From Paenibacillus sp. ACRRX (GTDB lineage Bacteria; Bacillota; Bacilli; Paenibacillales; Paenibacillaceae): 64,000 nt of DNA. Below the pieces are notes generated by a model. The model was not told the DNA's origin and searched no databases. It saw only the letters and a program-made list of their open reading frames with translations. Position 1 is the stretch's first letter; each line of letters opens with the position of its first letter. Made by a program: the position numbers and the translations under genes. Location: contig NZ_JAKRNK010000004.1 of assembly GCF_022346885.1 (NCBI RefSeq), positions 186,001-250,000 on the forward strand, given 5' to 3'. Shown here one piece after another: positions 8,342-16,668 of the stretch.

Positions 8342-10201
8342 TCATCCAGCCTCTTCTCGATCCTGGCTCATGGTCAGCTCGTAATAGAACCCTCGCTTCT
8401 CAATCAGTTCGCCATGCGAACCACGCTCGATGACCTCACCATTGTTAATTACAAGAATCATGTCTGCGTTACGAATTGTGCTGAGACGATGCGCAATGAC
8501 AAAGCTGGTTCGTCCTTTCATCAACGTATTCATTGCAGCTTGGATATGCAATTCTGTTCTTGTGTCCACGCTGCTGGTAGCCTCATCCAAGATTAGTATT
8601 GCAGGGTCAGCCAAAATAGCGCGCGCAATCGTCAGCAATTGCCGTTGTCCCTGACTCAGACTTCCGCCACTCCCACTAAGCACGGAGTCATATCCGTGCG
8701 GGAGTTTCTTAATAAATTCGTGTGCATTAGCAAGCTTGGCTGCAGCCTCCACTTCCGCATCTGTAGCATCTAGTTTGCCATAACGAATATTATTTCGGAT
8801 CGAGTCGGTGAATACATGCGCATCCTGCAGTACAATCCCGAGCTGACGCCGCAAGCTATGTTTGTCAGCAAGACCTATGTTTTGACCATCAATCCGAATC
8901 GTTCCCTGATCAATATTATAAAACCGCGTCAGCAGGTTAATAATCGTTGTCTTCCCCGCACCAGTAGGGCCTACAAGCGCAATGACATCACCAGGCTTTG
9001 CCGAAAACGTTACCCGCTTCAGAATAGGCTGATCTGGATTATATCCAAAGCTTACCTCATTAAATTGTACATGACCGGCGACACGACCCATATATTCATT
9101 TTCCAACTCAGAATTAAATTCAGATTTTGTATCCATAATCTCAAAAACCCGTTCGGCACCTGCAATGCCGGATTGGATCATGTTGTACTGATTCGCCAGC
9201 TCATTTACCGGTCCGCTTAACTGCTTGGAATAGTTAAGGAAACTAACGATAACACCAACACGTGTCCATCCTGAAAAGGCCATCCAGCCTCCAACGACAG
9301 CAATCACGATGTACGTAAAGTGGCTCATCATATTCATAACTGGGCCCATCATGCCAGACAAGATCTGTGCCCTTGTGCCTGCCAGACGGAGCTGTTCATT
9401 CATGGCCTTAAATTCCTCGGCAGAGCGTGCTTCCCTGCGAAATAGTTTAACGACCTTCTGTCCGGATATCGTTTCCTCAATATATCCGTTTAATTGCCCC
9501 AGGCTCTCTTGCTGGCCTTTAAAATGTTTGCGAGTATGAACCGCAATCTTCTTGGTTGCAATCGTTACAAGCGGAATTGCGATCAGACTGACAACCGTCA
9601 GCCAGACGTTTAAGTACAGCATAAAGCCGATTGCCCCAATAATGGTCACCACGCTCGAGACAATCTGGATGAGACTCTGATTTAACGTATTGGACAGATT
9701 CTCAATGTCATTTGTGGTTCGACTCATTAATTCGCCATGCGGCGTGCGGTCAAAGTAACCTAACGGAAGCTGCTGCATATGATGAAACAAATCTCTACGC
9801 AGATCCAACACCGTATGTTGGGACAAACCCGCCATCATATACGTCTGGAGCCAAGACATCACGCTGCTGCAAGCATATATAAGAAGCAGAATAAGGCAAA
9901 GCTGAAACAAACCTTCCGAATCCTGTGGGATAATATGACGATCGACTGCTCTTCCCAACAAATAAGGGGCAATTAAAGCAAGACCTGAGCTTGCTATTGC
10001 CAAAATGATGACACATGTTAATCTAGACCGCTGTCTGCTTAAGTAACCCCATAACCGCTTTAATGTGGCGCTTGTATGTTTAGCACGTTCCTTAGGTACA
10101 GGCCCAGCAGGACGACGGCCGCCAAAGCCAGCCGCTGCAGGCAATTCCTTCGAATGATGGGCTTGAGAAGGAGATCCGTGACCTGATGTTGCTTTAGCCA
10201 T
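8342..10201 (-). CDS. ABC exporter half-transporter (catalytic-site subunit of a heterodimer)
   Basis: One half of a heterodimeric multidrug-type ABC exporter (LmrCD/BmrCD-like) in the cytoplasmic membrane. The 619-residue protein has a hydrophilic N-terminal extension, six membrane helices (about 55-340) and an ATPase domain. Walker A is GPTGAGKTT, Walker B ends LILDEATSSVD with the catalytic Glu, and the H-loop is VIAHRLS, but the signature is LSQGQ instead of LSGGQ. The start at 10201 overlaps the upstream partner by 8 bases and has AGGAGG about 10 bases ahead; earlier in-frame codons lie inside that gene. Substrate unknown; role inferred from family. Confidence 0.88.
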   Translation of the reverse strand: MAKATSGHGSPSQAHHSKELPAAAGFGGRRPAGPVPKERAKHTSATLKRLWGYLSRQRSRLTCVIILAIASSGLALIAPYLLGRAVDRHIIPQDSEGLFQLCLILLLIYACSSVMSWLQTYMMAGLSQHTVLDLRRDLFHHMQQLPLGYFDRTPHGELMSRTTNDIENLSNTLNQSLIQIVSSVVTIIGAIGFMLYLNVWLTVVSLIAIPLVTIATKKIAVHTRKHFKGQQESLGQLNGYIEETISGQKVVKLFRREARSAEEFKAMNEQLRLAGTRAQILSGMMGPVMNMMSHFTYIVIAVVGGWMAFSGWTRVGVIVSFLNYSKQLSGPVNELANQYNMIQSGIAGAERVFEIMDTKSEFNSELENEYMGRVAGHVQFNEVSFGYNPDQPILKRVTFSAKPGDVIALVGPTGAGKTTIINLLTRFYNIDQGTIRIDGQNIGLADKHSLRRQLGIVLQDAHVFTDSIRNNIRYGKLDATDAEVEAAAKLANAHEFIKKLPHGYDSVLSGSGGSLSQGQRQLLTIARAILADPAILILDEATSSVDTRTELHIQAAMNTLMKGRTSFVIAHRLSTIRNADMILVINNGEVIERGSHGELIEKRGFYYELTMSQDREEAG

Positions 10202-11930
10202 GCAATACGTCCTCCTTTCTGAGCTGAGATTCGACGATATCTTGATATAACGAGCTACTTCGCAGCAGCTCATCGTGCGTCCCCTGTGCCGCAATTTGTC
10301 CATCTTCGAGCACGATAATACTGTCCGCTGCTACAATAGAAGAGATACGCTGCGCAATCACGATAGATGTACTATTGCGCATCCGTTCACGCAGCGACTG
10401 TTGAATGCGCGCCTCCGTCTTCAGATCGACAGCACTCATGCTGTCGTCCAGAATTAAAATATCGGGCTTGGCAAGCAGCGTTCGTGCGAGCGATATTCGC
10501 TGCTTCTGACCTCCTGATAAATTGACGCCTCGCTGACCGACAACCGTATCGTAACCTCCCGGCAGTCGTTCAATAAATTCATGCGCTTCGGCCGCACGTG
10601 CTGCATCCTCCACTTCCGCTTGGGAAGCTTCCGGCACGCCATACCGTATATTGTCCCTGATCGTGCCGCTGAACAGCAAGGCTTGCTGCAGTACCATCCC
10701 CACCCGGCGGCGCAGTTCATGCACATCCATCTCCTTAATATTGTGACCGTCGATAAGCACATTACCAGAAGTCGGCTCGTACAACCTCGGAATGAGGCTG
10801 ACAAGAGAAGACTTCCCTGATCCGGTAGCCCCTATAATAGCTACAGTCTTACCTGCTTCCACCTGAAAATGGATGTCTTTTAACACCTGTTCTTGCATCC
10901 CCTCATCATAAGCAAAAGAGACGTGTTCAAATGAAATCCGGCCATTCTGTACAACTTCATGCCGTGGATTGGCTGCCTCTTCCATGTCAGGGACTGTGTT
11001 CAGCACCTCTTTAATCCGATCTGCAGAAGCTTTAGCACGCGAAATATTCATAATCATCGATCCAATCGACAGCAACGAAAACAAAATCTGAGTCATATAA
11101 TTCAAATAAGCAATTAGTTGGCCTACATTAATAGTTCCATCCCAAGTTTGCGCGCCACCATACCATAGCACCGCTACAATACTCGTATTAAGCACCAGCA
11201 TCATAAGCGGCATATTAATAGCAATCGTCCGAAACGCTTTTAAGGCATGTTCAAAATAATGTTGGTTCGCCGTCTCAAATCGCTTTTCTTCATATTCTGA
11301 ACGGACAAAGGCCTTAACAACCCTAATCCCGGACAAATTCTCTTGCAGCACCGTATTTACACGATCCAATTTGTGCTGTACCTTAGCGAACATAGGGATG
11401 GACAGTCTCATTAATATCAGCAATACGGCTAACAGCAAAGGAATCGTAATTGCTAATACGAGAGACAATTGTGGGCTGATGATCACTGCCATAATGATGC
11501 TGCCAAGCAGCATAAACGGCGAGCGTACCATTATCCTTAACGCAATCTGCACCATATTCTGCACCTGTACAATATCGCTTGTCAGACGGGTAACCAAAGA
11601 CCCGGTCGTCATGCGATCCAGATCGCGGAACGAGAACGTTTGTATATGGCGAAACAGATCATACCGCAAATCTGCGCCGAAGTTCTGTGCAGCTTTGCTT
11701 GAAAATACCGTGCAGCCAGCACCTCCGATCAATCCCACCATGGCAACGCCGATCATAACAGCCCCGACGTGCCAGATGTGATTCAAATCCCCCTTCAGCA
11801 CACCATCATTAACGATTGATGCCATTAACTGCGGCTGCAGCAAATCCATACCTACTTCCAAGATCATAAATAAAGGAGCTAATAATGCCGCTGCCCAATA
11901 AGGTTTCAAATAACGAATTAAACTGTTCAT
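10194..11930 (-). CDS. ABC exporter half-transporter (degenerate-site subunit of a heterodimer)
   Basis: Partner of the downstream exporter half. The 578-residue protein has six membrane helices (about 15-300) then the ATPase. Walker A GATGSGKSS and the signature LSGGQKQR are normal, but the Walker B glutamate is Asp (ILDDSMSAVD) and the H-loop histidine is Gln (VIAQRISS). Those changes are typical of the non-hydrolysing site in heterodimeric exporters, so the pair should have one working and one silent ATP site. It follows a MarR-type regulator by 28 bases, indicating a regulator-exporter operon. GAGGAG precedes the ATG. Confidence 0.88.
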   Translation of the reverse strand: MNSLIRYLKPYWAAALLAPLFMILEVGMDLLQPQLMASIVNDGVLKGDLNHIWHVGAVMIGVAMVGLIGGAGCTVFSSKAAQNFGADLRYDLFRHIQTFSFRDLDRMTTGSLVTRLTSDIVQVQNMVQIALRIMVRSPFMLLGSIIMAVIISPQLSLVLAITIPLLLAVLLILMRLSIPMFAKVQHKLDRVNTVLQENLSGIRVVKAFVRSEYEEKRFETANQHYFEHALKAFRTIAINMPLMMLVLNTSIVAVLWYGGAQTWDGTINVGQLIAYLNYMTQILFSLLSIGSMIMNISRAKASADRIKEVLNTVPDMEEAANPRHEVVQNGRISFEHVSFAYDEGMQEQVLKDIHFQVEAGKTVAIIGATGSGKSSLVSLIPRLYEPTSGNVLIDGHNIKEMDVHELRRRVGMVLQQALLFSGTIRDNIRYGVPEASQAEVEDAARAAEAHEFIERLPGGYDTVVGQRGVNLSGGQKQRISLARTLLAKPDILILDDSMSAVDLKTEARIQQSLRERMRNSTSIVIAQRISSIVAADSIIVLEDGQIAAQGTHDELLRSSSLYQDIVESQLRKEDVLHG

Positions 11931-11958
11931 CCTGACACTCCTCTAATCATAAAGCCGA

Positions 11959-12405
11959 CTAACGATCTTCCTGCACGATTCGATTCAGATTTCCGTACAT
12001 ATGCAGCAGCATTCGGCGAAACAGAAGCTTCTCTTCCTGCAAAAAGCCTTCAAAACACTGCTGCTCCAACGTCTGCAGCGTTTCCTTCAGCACCCCAGCG
12101 GCGCAGCGTCCTTTGTCCGTCAGGAATACGCGCGACAAACGATGATCCTGCTCATCTTGTCTTCGTTCCACAAGACCTGTCTTCTCCATCCGCGTGATCA
12201 TAACTGTTAAGGTTGCCGGCTGTACACGCAGCTTCTGCGCCAATTCGTTCTGACTCTGCCCATCTTCATCTGCAAGACGGAACAACAACGGCGGCTGGCC
12301 CGGGTATACCTCAACATCCTGTGTCAAATCATGCAGCGTGCGGCGGTGAAGCTTCATAACATGCATCATGATATGCGTCAGCGATTCGGATTGATATATA
12401 TCCAT
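11959..12405 (-). CDS. MarR-family transcriptional regulator of the ABC exporter operon
   Basis: A 148-residue winged-helix regulator, probably repressing its own operon and the two exporter genes behind it. The MarR pattern is clear: recognition region SQNELAQKLRVQPATLTVMITRMEKTGLVERR and wing residues DQDHRLSRVFLTDKG. Two in-frame ATG codons occur at 12411 and 12405; the GAGGGG ribosome site is only 2 bases from the first and 8 from the second, so the second is chosen. A TTAGTCGACTAA palindrome lies just upstream. The ligand is unknown. Confidence 0.85.
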   Translation of the reverse strand: MDIYQSESLTHIMMHVMKLHRRTLHDLTQDVEVYPGQPPLLFRLADEDGQSQNELAQKLRVQPATLTVMITRMEKTGLVERRQDEQDHRLSRVFLTDKGRCAAGVLKETLQTLEQQCFEGFLQEEKLLFRRMLLHMYGNLNRIVQEDR

Positions 12406-12425
12406 ATACATAGCCCCTCATTTAT

Positions 12426-12472
12426 TTAGTCGACTAATAAATAAGGTAGACCTCATTCTGTCGCGTGTCAAT
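12426..12472 (-). promoter_or_regulatory. Promoter and candidate MarR operator
   Basis: On the minus strand TTGACA (12467-12472) is followed after 18 bases by TACCTT (12443-12448). The perfect 12-bp palindrome TTAGTCGACTAA at 12426-12437 then lies at the expected transcription start, a good place for MarR self-repression. Confidence 0.55.
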
Positions 12473-12515
12473 CCTCAATTCAAAATAGAAATGATATTGC
12501 ATGCTTCAAATAAGT

Positions 12516-12547
12516 AAAAAAGACGAGAGCCTGTTTGGGCCCTCGCC
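12516..12547 (-). terminator. Terminator of the YtrA-like ABC module
   Basis: On the minus strand CGAGGGCC and GGCTCTCG form a stem with one mismatch (12538-12545 with 12524-12531), followed by TCTTTTTT. It directly follows the permease gene. Confidence 0.75.
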
Positions 12548-12558
12548 TGTCAATTGAA

Positions 12559-13542
12559 TTACAACTTTATCTTCATACGTGATAACGTCTTAATGATAAC
12601 ATAGCCTATCAGCCCCGCCACCGCGAACCCGATCGTATACCCGATCCGTCCCCGGTAAATGCTCTCGTAGCAGAATGAGCCGCCGAGCAGTGCCACACAT
12701 AGCGTAAAGCCGATCTTAAGCACGGTCTCCCACACTGGGAAAATAACGAGCTTGCCGTTATTTTCAGCACGATTCCTAGAGTAGGCGTATAAACCTCCCA
12801 CAAGTGCTAGCACGGTTAGCAGCAACAGGCTGAACCAACTATAATTTTCATAATAGTCGACTAACCACTTATTGATATCCGGCAAAAAATTTTCAATTTG
12901 ATAATAGCTGTCATGAAAAATTCCAAATGCAGAGATCAGCTTTTGGAACTGCAGCACTAAAAAATACGGTACGAGCAGCATCACAAAGGAAAAAACAAGC
13001 TGAGACACCCAGCTCCCGCTAATGGTACCGATAAATAAGGATACTGCATATGCAGAGTACACCACAAGTAAACAGACTATAGCCTTGTTGATGTAACTGC
13101 CCCATTGTAAGTAAGGCTGGACAACTGAGGTACTAAGCACAACTACATCCATGATGACGTTAACGAGTACCGCAATCGTAATAAAACTCACTCCCACCAG
13201 AAACTTCGTCGTGAAAATTTGAATGCGGGAATAGGGAAGAGACAATGTAAACTCTTGAATACCAGAGCGTCGTTCAAACCCAAGCTGCCAAATAGCAAGT
13301 ATAGCAGCTAACAGACATAATATTACTCGCAGACTAATGAAGCTGTATTCATCATAATCCATGCCATGAGCTTGTATAAATGTAAGTGCTGCCTCCACTT
13401 GATCAGAGGAGTCTAACAGCCATTTATTCATATGTGGAATCGGCAATACAAACAGCCCCATCACCAGCATCGCCCACATCATAAGCCTGACCTGTCGCAG
13501 CTCCTTTGCCCACAGCCCTGAGGGAAACCATTTACGCCACAT
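12559..13542 (-). CDS. ABC-2 type permease, third gene of a YtrA-like module
   Basis: A 327-residue membrane protein with about seven hydrophobic helices, expected to form the channel for the ATPase encoded just upstream. Its first half contains the FERRSGIQEFTLSLPYSR type cytoplasmic loop common in ABC-2 permeases. The annotated frame can start at a GTG (13551), but the ATG at 13542 has GGGAGG 8 bases upstream and is chosen; it overlaps the ATPase gene by 11 bases, so the two are translationally coupled. The substrate is unknown; related Ytr systems answer cell-wall antibiotics. Confidence 0.8.
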   Translation of the reverse strand: MWRKWFPSGLWAKELRQVRLMMWAMLVMGLFVLPIPHMNKWLLDSSDQVEAALTFIQAHGMDYDEYSFISLRVILCLLAAILAIWQLGFERRSGIQEFTLSLPYSRIQIFTTKFLVGVSFITIAVLVNVIMDVVVLSTSVVQPYLQWGSYINKAIVCLLVVYSAYAVSLFIGTISGSWVSQLVFSFVMLLVPYFLVLQFQKLISAFGIFHDSYYQIENFLPDINKWLVDYYENYSWFSLLLLTVLALVGGLYAYSRNRAENNGKLVIFPVWETVLKIGFTLCVALLGGSFCYESIYRGRIGYTIGFAVAGLIGYVIIKTLSRMKIKL

Positions 13543-14407
13543 CCCCGTCACCTCCCGACTTCCAACTGAACCAATCTTCCAATGTAAGCGGAAGCTCCTC
13601 GATTAGCAGCGTATCTTGCTGCCGCAATGTGCCATACAGTTCCTCCGACTCAATGAGCACCGTAAAGACACGCCCTACCTGTTGAAGCACATATACTTGC
13701 TCTTGCTGAAGCCAAGCCGGAGGCTCATGCTCGGTGAACACAATCTGCAGTTTGCGTACTTGACTGCGCAAGTCCTCAAGCGCCCACTGCTCATCAGTCC
13801 GTCCATCACGCAGCAGCACAACTGTATCTGCGATGCGATCCAACTCATGGAGCATATGAGACGAGATCAGAATGGCGCTGTCTGGTGTGACCGATTCCAT
13901 GATCAGCGCAAGCAAATGCTTCTTGGCCACCGCATCTACTCCATTTGTCGGCTCATCAAGCATAATTACACGTGCTCGTGTCGCAAGACCCAATGCCGTG
14001 CTGAACAGCATCTTCATCCCTTTTGATAAGGACCGCACAGGCTTGTTGACTGGCAAATGAAACCGTTCCATAGCTTCATGAAAGAAAAAGCCGTCGAAGT
14101 TCGGATAAATGCTGCCGAACAGTTGAGCACACTGCTGGAGCGTGTACCCTTCTAGAGCTATTGGAGAATCCGGAATAAAAACAATATCTCTTTTCGATTG
14201 TGCAAGCTTATGTACGTTGATGTCATCGATCATGACTTGTCCTTGCTCTGGATCATAAATACCCACGATCGTACGCATCAAAGTGGTCTTACCAGTCCCG
14301 TTGCGCCCAATCAAGCCGATAATCGTACCCGGTTGAATATGTAACGACACACCGGACAGCACCTGCTTGTCATCAATCTTCTTATGTACGGATTCAATCC
14401 GCAGCAT
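13532..14407 (-). CDS. ABC transporter ATP-binding protein (YtrB-like)
   Basis: A 291-residue ATPase that should energise the ABC-2 permease downstream. Walker A GRNGTGKTT (about 35-43), signature RSLSKGMKM, Walker B VIMLDEPTNGVD and H-loop ISSHM are all present. The C-terminal third is an extension beyond the core fold, as in YtrB and related subunits. Two ATG codons are available; the one at 14407 has GGGGGG at 6 bases while the one at 14413 has none, so 14407 is chosen. It overlaps the GntR regulator gene by 14 bases. Confidence 0.88.
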   Translation of the reverse strand: MLRIESVHKKIDDKQVLSGVSLHIQPGTIIGLIGRNGTGKTTLMRTIVGIYDPEQGQVMIDDINVHKLAQSKRDIVFIPDSPIALEGYTLQQCAQLFGSIYPNFDGFFFHEAMERFHLPVNKPVRSLSKGMKMLFSTALGLATRARVIMLDEPTNGVDAVAKKHLLALIMESVTPDSAILISSHMLHELDRIADTVVLLRDGRTDEQWALEDLRSQVRKLQIVFTEHEPPAWLQQEQVYVLQQVGRVFTVLIESEELYGTLRQQDTLLIEELPLTLEDWFSWKSGGDGDVA

Positions 14408-14789
14408 GTCCATCCCCCCATAAAAAATTACATTCCCGTGTAATCATCTGTACAAATTCTTCTCTCTTTAAGCCGAGATGCTTGGCTTCCACCGTTATGC
14501 GCCGCACCTCTTCATGTAACACCTCAATTCGCTCTGCCGCCATACGTGGAGCATCAGGCTCCGCTACAAAAGTACCTTTCCCTCGTATCGTCTGAATGAC
14601 TCCCTGTCGTTCCAGCTCTTGATAAGCTTTGCTGACCGTATTCGGATTAATAAGCAGAATCGATGATAGTTCCCTTACGGACGGCACCTTCTCTCCTGTC
14701 TTCATCGCTCCTTTAGCAATCAATGCCTTAATCTGTTCCACAATCTGCTCATAGATAGGGGTTGTGCCACGCTCTTGAAGACGAATCAT
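14394..14789 (-). CDS. ytrA: GntR-family regulator, YtrA subfamily
   Basis: A 131-residue one-domain regulator: an N-terminal winged helix (PIYEQIVEQIKALIAKGAMKTG, then VPSVRELSSILLINPNTVSKAYQELE) followed only by a short helical tail, which is the YtrA subfamily layout. It heads the operon with the ATPase and permease, as ytrA does in Bacillus subtilis, where it responds to cell-wall-active antibiotics. GAGGAGG is 6 bases before the ATG at 14789, so that start is preferred over the upstream in-frame codon at 14813. A YtrA-type operator is found at 15105-15129. The symbol is by family and context. Confidence 0.8.
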   Translation of the reverse strand: MIRLQERGTTPIYEQIVEQIKALIAKGAMKTGEKVPSVRELSSILLINPNTVSKAYQELERQGVIQTIRGKGTFVAEPDAPRMAAERIEVLHEEVRRITVEAKHLGLKREEFVQMITRECNFLWGDGHAAD

Positions 14790-14929
14790 GCGCTGCCTCC
14801 TCTCTTGCACCATACTTGCTTTAACTACTTCTCACACACTATTTCTCTTCTACCTGCATGCTTGCTTTCTCTTACTCTACTTCTACCGCCATCTCACCAT
14901 CTTGCTTGCGAGAGCTCATGCACTTTCGG

Positions 14930-15015
14930 TTGAATCCATTTGTACAGACGACTCGGGTCTATCTTTTGAATCTGTTTGTACAGATGGTCACCCTAGCCTA
15001 CCTATTGAATCTATT
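14930..15015 (+). repeat. Imperfect direct repeats, about 36-39 base period
   Basis: TTGAATC-CATTTGTACAGACG (14930-14950) is repeated as TTGAATC-TGTTTGTACAGATG (14966-14986); a shorter third copy TTGAATCTATT is at 15005-15015. Three of 21 positions differ between the first two. The origin is unclear. Confidence 0.6.
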
Positions 15016-15091
15016 CAAAGCTTGAGCCTTCCTACCCGACTAGAAGCAGCATATGTATATCTTTCTTAATACTGCTGAAACAATGAAGAAA

Positions 15092-15129
15092 TTGTTCACA
15101 CCTTTGTGTATTATATATAATAGTACACT
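15092..15129 (+). promoter_or_regulatory. YtrA-type operator overlapping a promoter
   Basis: TGTGTA (15105-15110), 13 bases, TACACT (15124-15129) matches the AGTGTA-N13-TACACT site described for YtrA at five of six bases in one arm and all in the other. TATAAT occurs inside it on the plus strand (15116-15121; TTGTTC at 15092-15097, 18-base spacer) and on the minus strand (15110-15115). So one site may control both the hydrolase gene and the regulator operon. Confidence 0.65.
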
Positions 15130-15277
15130 TAATACACATAATACATATACAACTTACTATTGTCAATTCCGTTTCTCCACCCAAAATGGGTCGCTTACCT
15201 ACAACTGTGATACAATCTTCGTAATCATCACGTTTACGCTAGCAGCTGTCTACAAAACGCTCAAGGAGGAGTTTATT

Positions 15278-16342
15278 ATGCATTATTCTTTTCAGCTGGA
15301 TATGAATCCCGAAGAGCCGCTCGTAAGAATAATTAGAGGAGACGTCTTTGTGCCCCACTTAAGTTTGGGGGACGCTCCGCAATCGGGCGTACTAATTATC
15401 TGTCATGGTTTCAAAGGTTTTAAAGACTGGGGCTTTTTTCCGCACACGGCCGCACAGCTCGCTGAGAAGACAGGTCTTATGACTGTATGCTTTAATTTCT
15501 CCCATAACGGTATTGGCAGCGATCTGCTGACCTTTAGCGAACCTGAGAAATTTGCCATTAATACGTATACATATGAGCAAGAAGATCTAACAGCACTTTT
15601 AGCCCTCATTCGTTCTGACGAATTCAACAACTCACTTGAACATGCTAAGGCGAATTCGACTGCATCAGGGGTTAGGAGCACAAGTTCATTTACTGTTCAC
15701 ACAGCCCAAAGCTCAGCAAGATCCAACACTTCCAATTTAGAGTCTGACCACATAAATATCGAACAGGAAGCTAATTTCTCGACCAATCAAAACAGTCAGG
15801 CCCTAAAAGTCCCTTCAGCAATTCGTACAGACAACTCGCTGGAAGACGCCCCTATATTCGTCCTAGGCCACAGTCGCGGTGGTGCAACGGCTATCCTGTA
15901 CGCCCTGGACCATCCAACCGAGCTAACCGGTGTCATATCATGGAATGGGGTTACGAACATGGATCTCTATTCCGAAGCGCAAAAAGAAGAACTACGACGT
16001 ACTGGCCGCTCGCAAGTCATAAACGCGCGTACTGGCGAAGCACTTCCCCTGGATGCCGTCGTGCTGCACGATCTAGAGCTGAACCGGGCACGGTACGACT
16101 TGATCGGTCGTATATCCAGTGCCTCCTTCCCGCTGCTGCTCGTTCAAGGTTCTGATGACCTGCCAGGCTTCCGTGACGGCTCTGCTCGAATTGTAGAGCA
16201 TTATGCCCAGGCGAGTTGGCATACTGTACAGGACGCAGGACATACCTTTAATGCGGTTCATCCTTTTGCAGGTGCAACGGATGCGCTGGATGATGCTATA
16301 CAGACCACAGCCACATGGATACGTGAGCAGTTGCAGGCGTAA
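15278..16342 (+). CDS. Alpha/beta hydrolase with a polar insertion
   Basis: A 354-residue intracellular hydrolase of unknown substrate. The alpha/beta-hydrolase pattern is clear: CHGFKGFKDW oxyanion loop, the nucleophile elbow GHSRGG, a late Asp in VQGSDDLPGF and a His in DAGHTFNAVHPF. Between the region LLALIRSDEF and the nucleophile strand lies an unusual insert of about 70 Ser/Thr/Asn-rich residues (roughly 110-185) that looks disordered. AAGGAGGAG is about 7 bases before the ATG at 15278; the frame extends upstream without support. It is divergent from the YtrA-like operon and may share its operator. Confidence 0.82.
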   Translation: MHYSFQLDMNPEEPLVRIIRGDVFVPHLSLGDAPQSGVLIICHGFKGFKDWGFFPHTAAQLAEKTGLMTVCFNFSHNGIGSDLLTFSEPEKFAINTYTYEQEDLTALLALIRSDEFNNSLEHAKANSTASGVRSTSSFTVHTAQSSARSNTSNLESDHINIEQEANFSTNQNSQALKVPSAIRTDNSLEDAPIFVLGHSRGGATAILYALDHPTELTGVISWNGVTNMDLYSEAQKEELRRTGRSQVINARTGEALPLDAVVLHDLELNRARYDLIGRISSASFPLLLVQGSDDLPGFRDGSARIVEHYAQASWHTVQDAGHTFNAVHPFAGATDALDDAIQTTATWIREQLQA

Positions 16343-16668
16343 TGCTGATGTTTTTAGCTTATTGGAAGCTTTGACTTCGGGTGCTTGCCAAACCATCCTC
16401 GCCATACCAGCATCAATTGGCACCATCATATATAAAGCTGGCCTTCTTTCGCACGACTGACAAACGATTGAAGATACGGCGCAAGGCGCTTCACTTATCA
16501 GAACCGCAGCCATGAGTTTCGTGAGAATAGCTCATCCCGTCACAAATCTGTCGCTTGCGGTTCTGATGTAATCTGTTAGAATACGGATAATCTTATGAAT
16601 GTCTATCATGAGACAGCTAAGATGAAGATCTACTCAATCGAGCAAGCAGAAAGCGAGGAGAAGTCACG
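16343..16668. other. Intergenic region with a long-range inverted repeat
   Basis: 326 bases between two plus-strand genes, containing the structured segment 16497-16567. I see no typical terminator for the hydrolase gene and no good promoter. Confidence 0.45.
16497..16567. repeat. 12-bp inverted repeat enclosing a smaller hairpin
   Basis: ATCAGAACCGCA (16497-16508) and TGCGGTTCTGAT (16556-16567) are perfect complements 47 bases apart; ATGAG (16512-16516) and CTCAT (16531-16535) can pair inside. It could be a leader RNA fold of the next gene, 100 bases downstream, or a regulator site. Confidence 0.5.

Larger units (their letters stand above)
14790..15277. other. Long divergent region between the YtrA-like operon and the hydrolase gene
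   Basis: 488 bases. It holds pyrimidine-rich plus-strand sequence at 14815-14895, imperfect direct repeats at 14930-15015 and the YtrA-type operator with promoter at 15092-15129. A 93-codon plus-strand frame (14788-15069) overlaps the regulator gene, has no ribosome site, and is not called. Confidence 0.5.

Noticed and set aside
8240-8596. 118-codon plus-strand frame
   Set aside because: Mostly antisense to the ABC exporter gene, without ribosome site.
12850-12865. Second TAGTCGACTAA match as a MarR operator
   Set aside because: It lies inside the coding sequence of the ABC-2 permease, away from any promoter; probably chance.
14788-15069. 93-codon plus-strand frame with repeated LS-ES-CTD
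   Set aside because: Starts inside the regulator gene on the other strand, has no ribosome site, and its repeats are explained by the DNA direct repeats.
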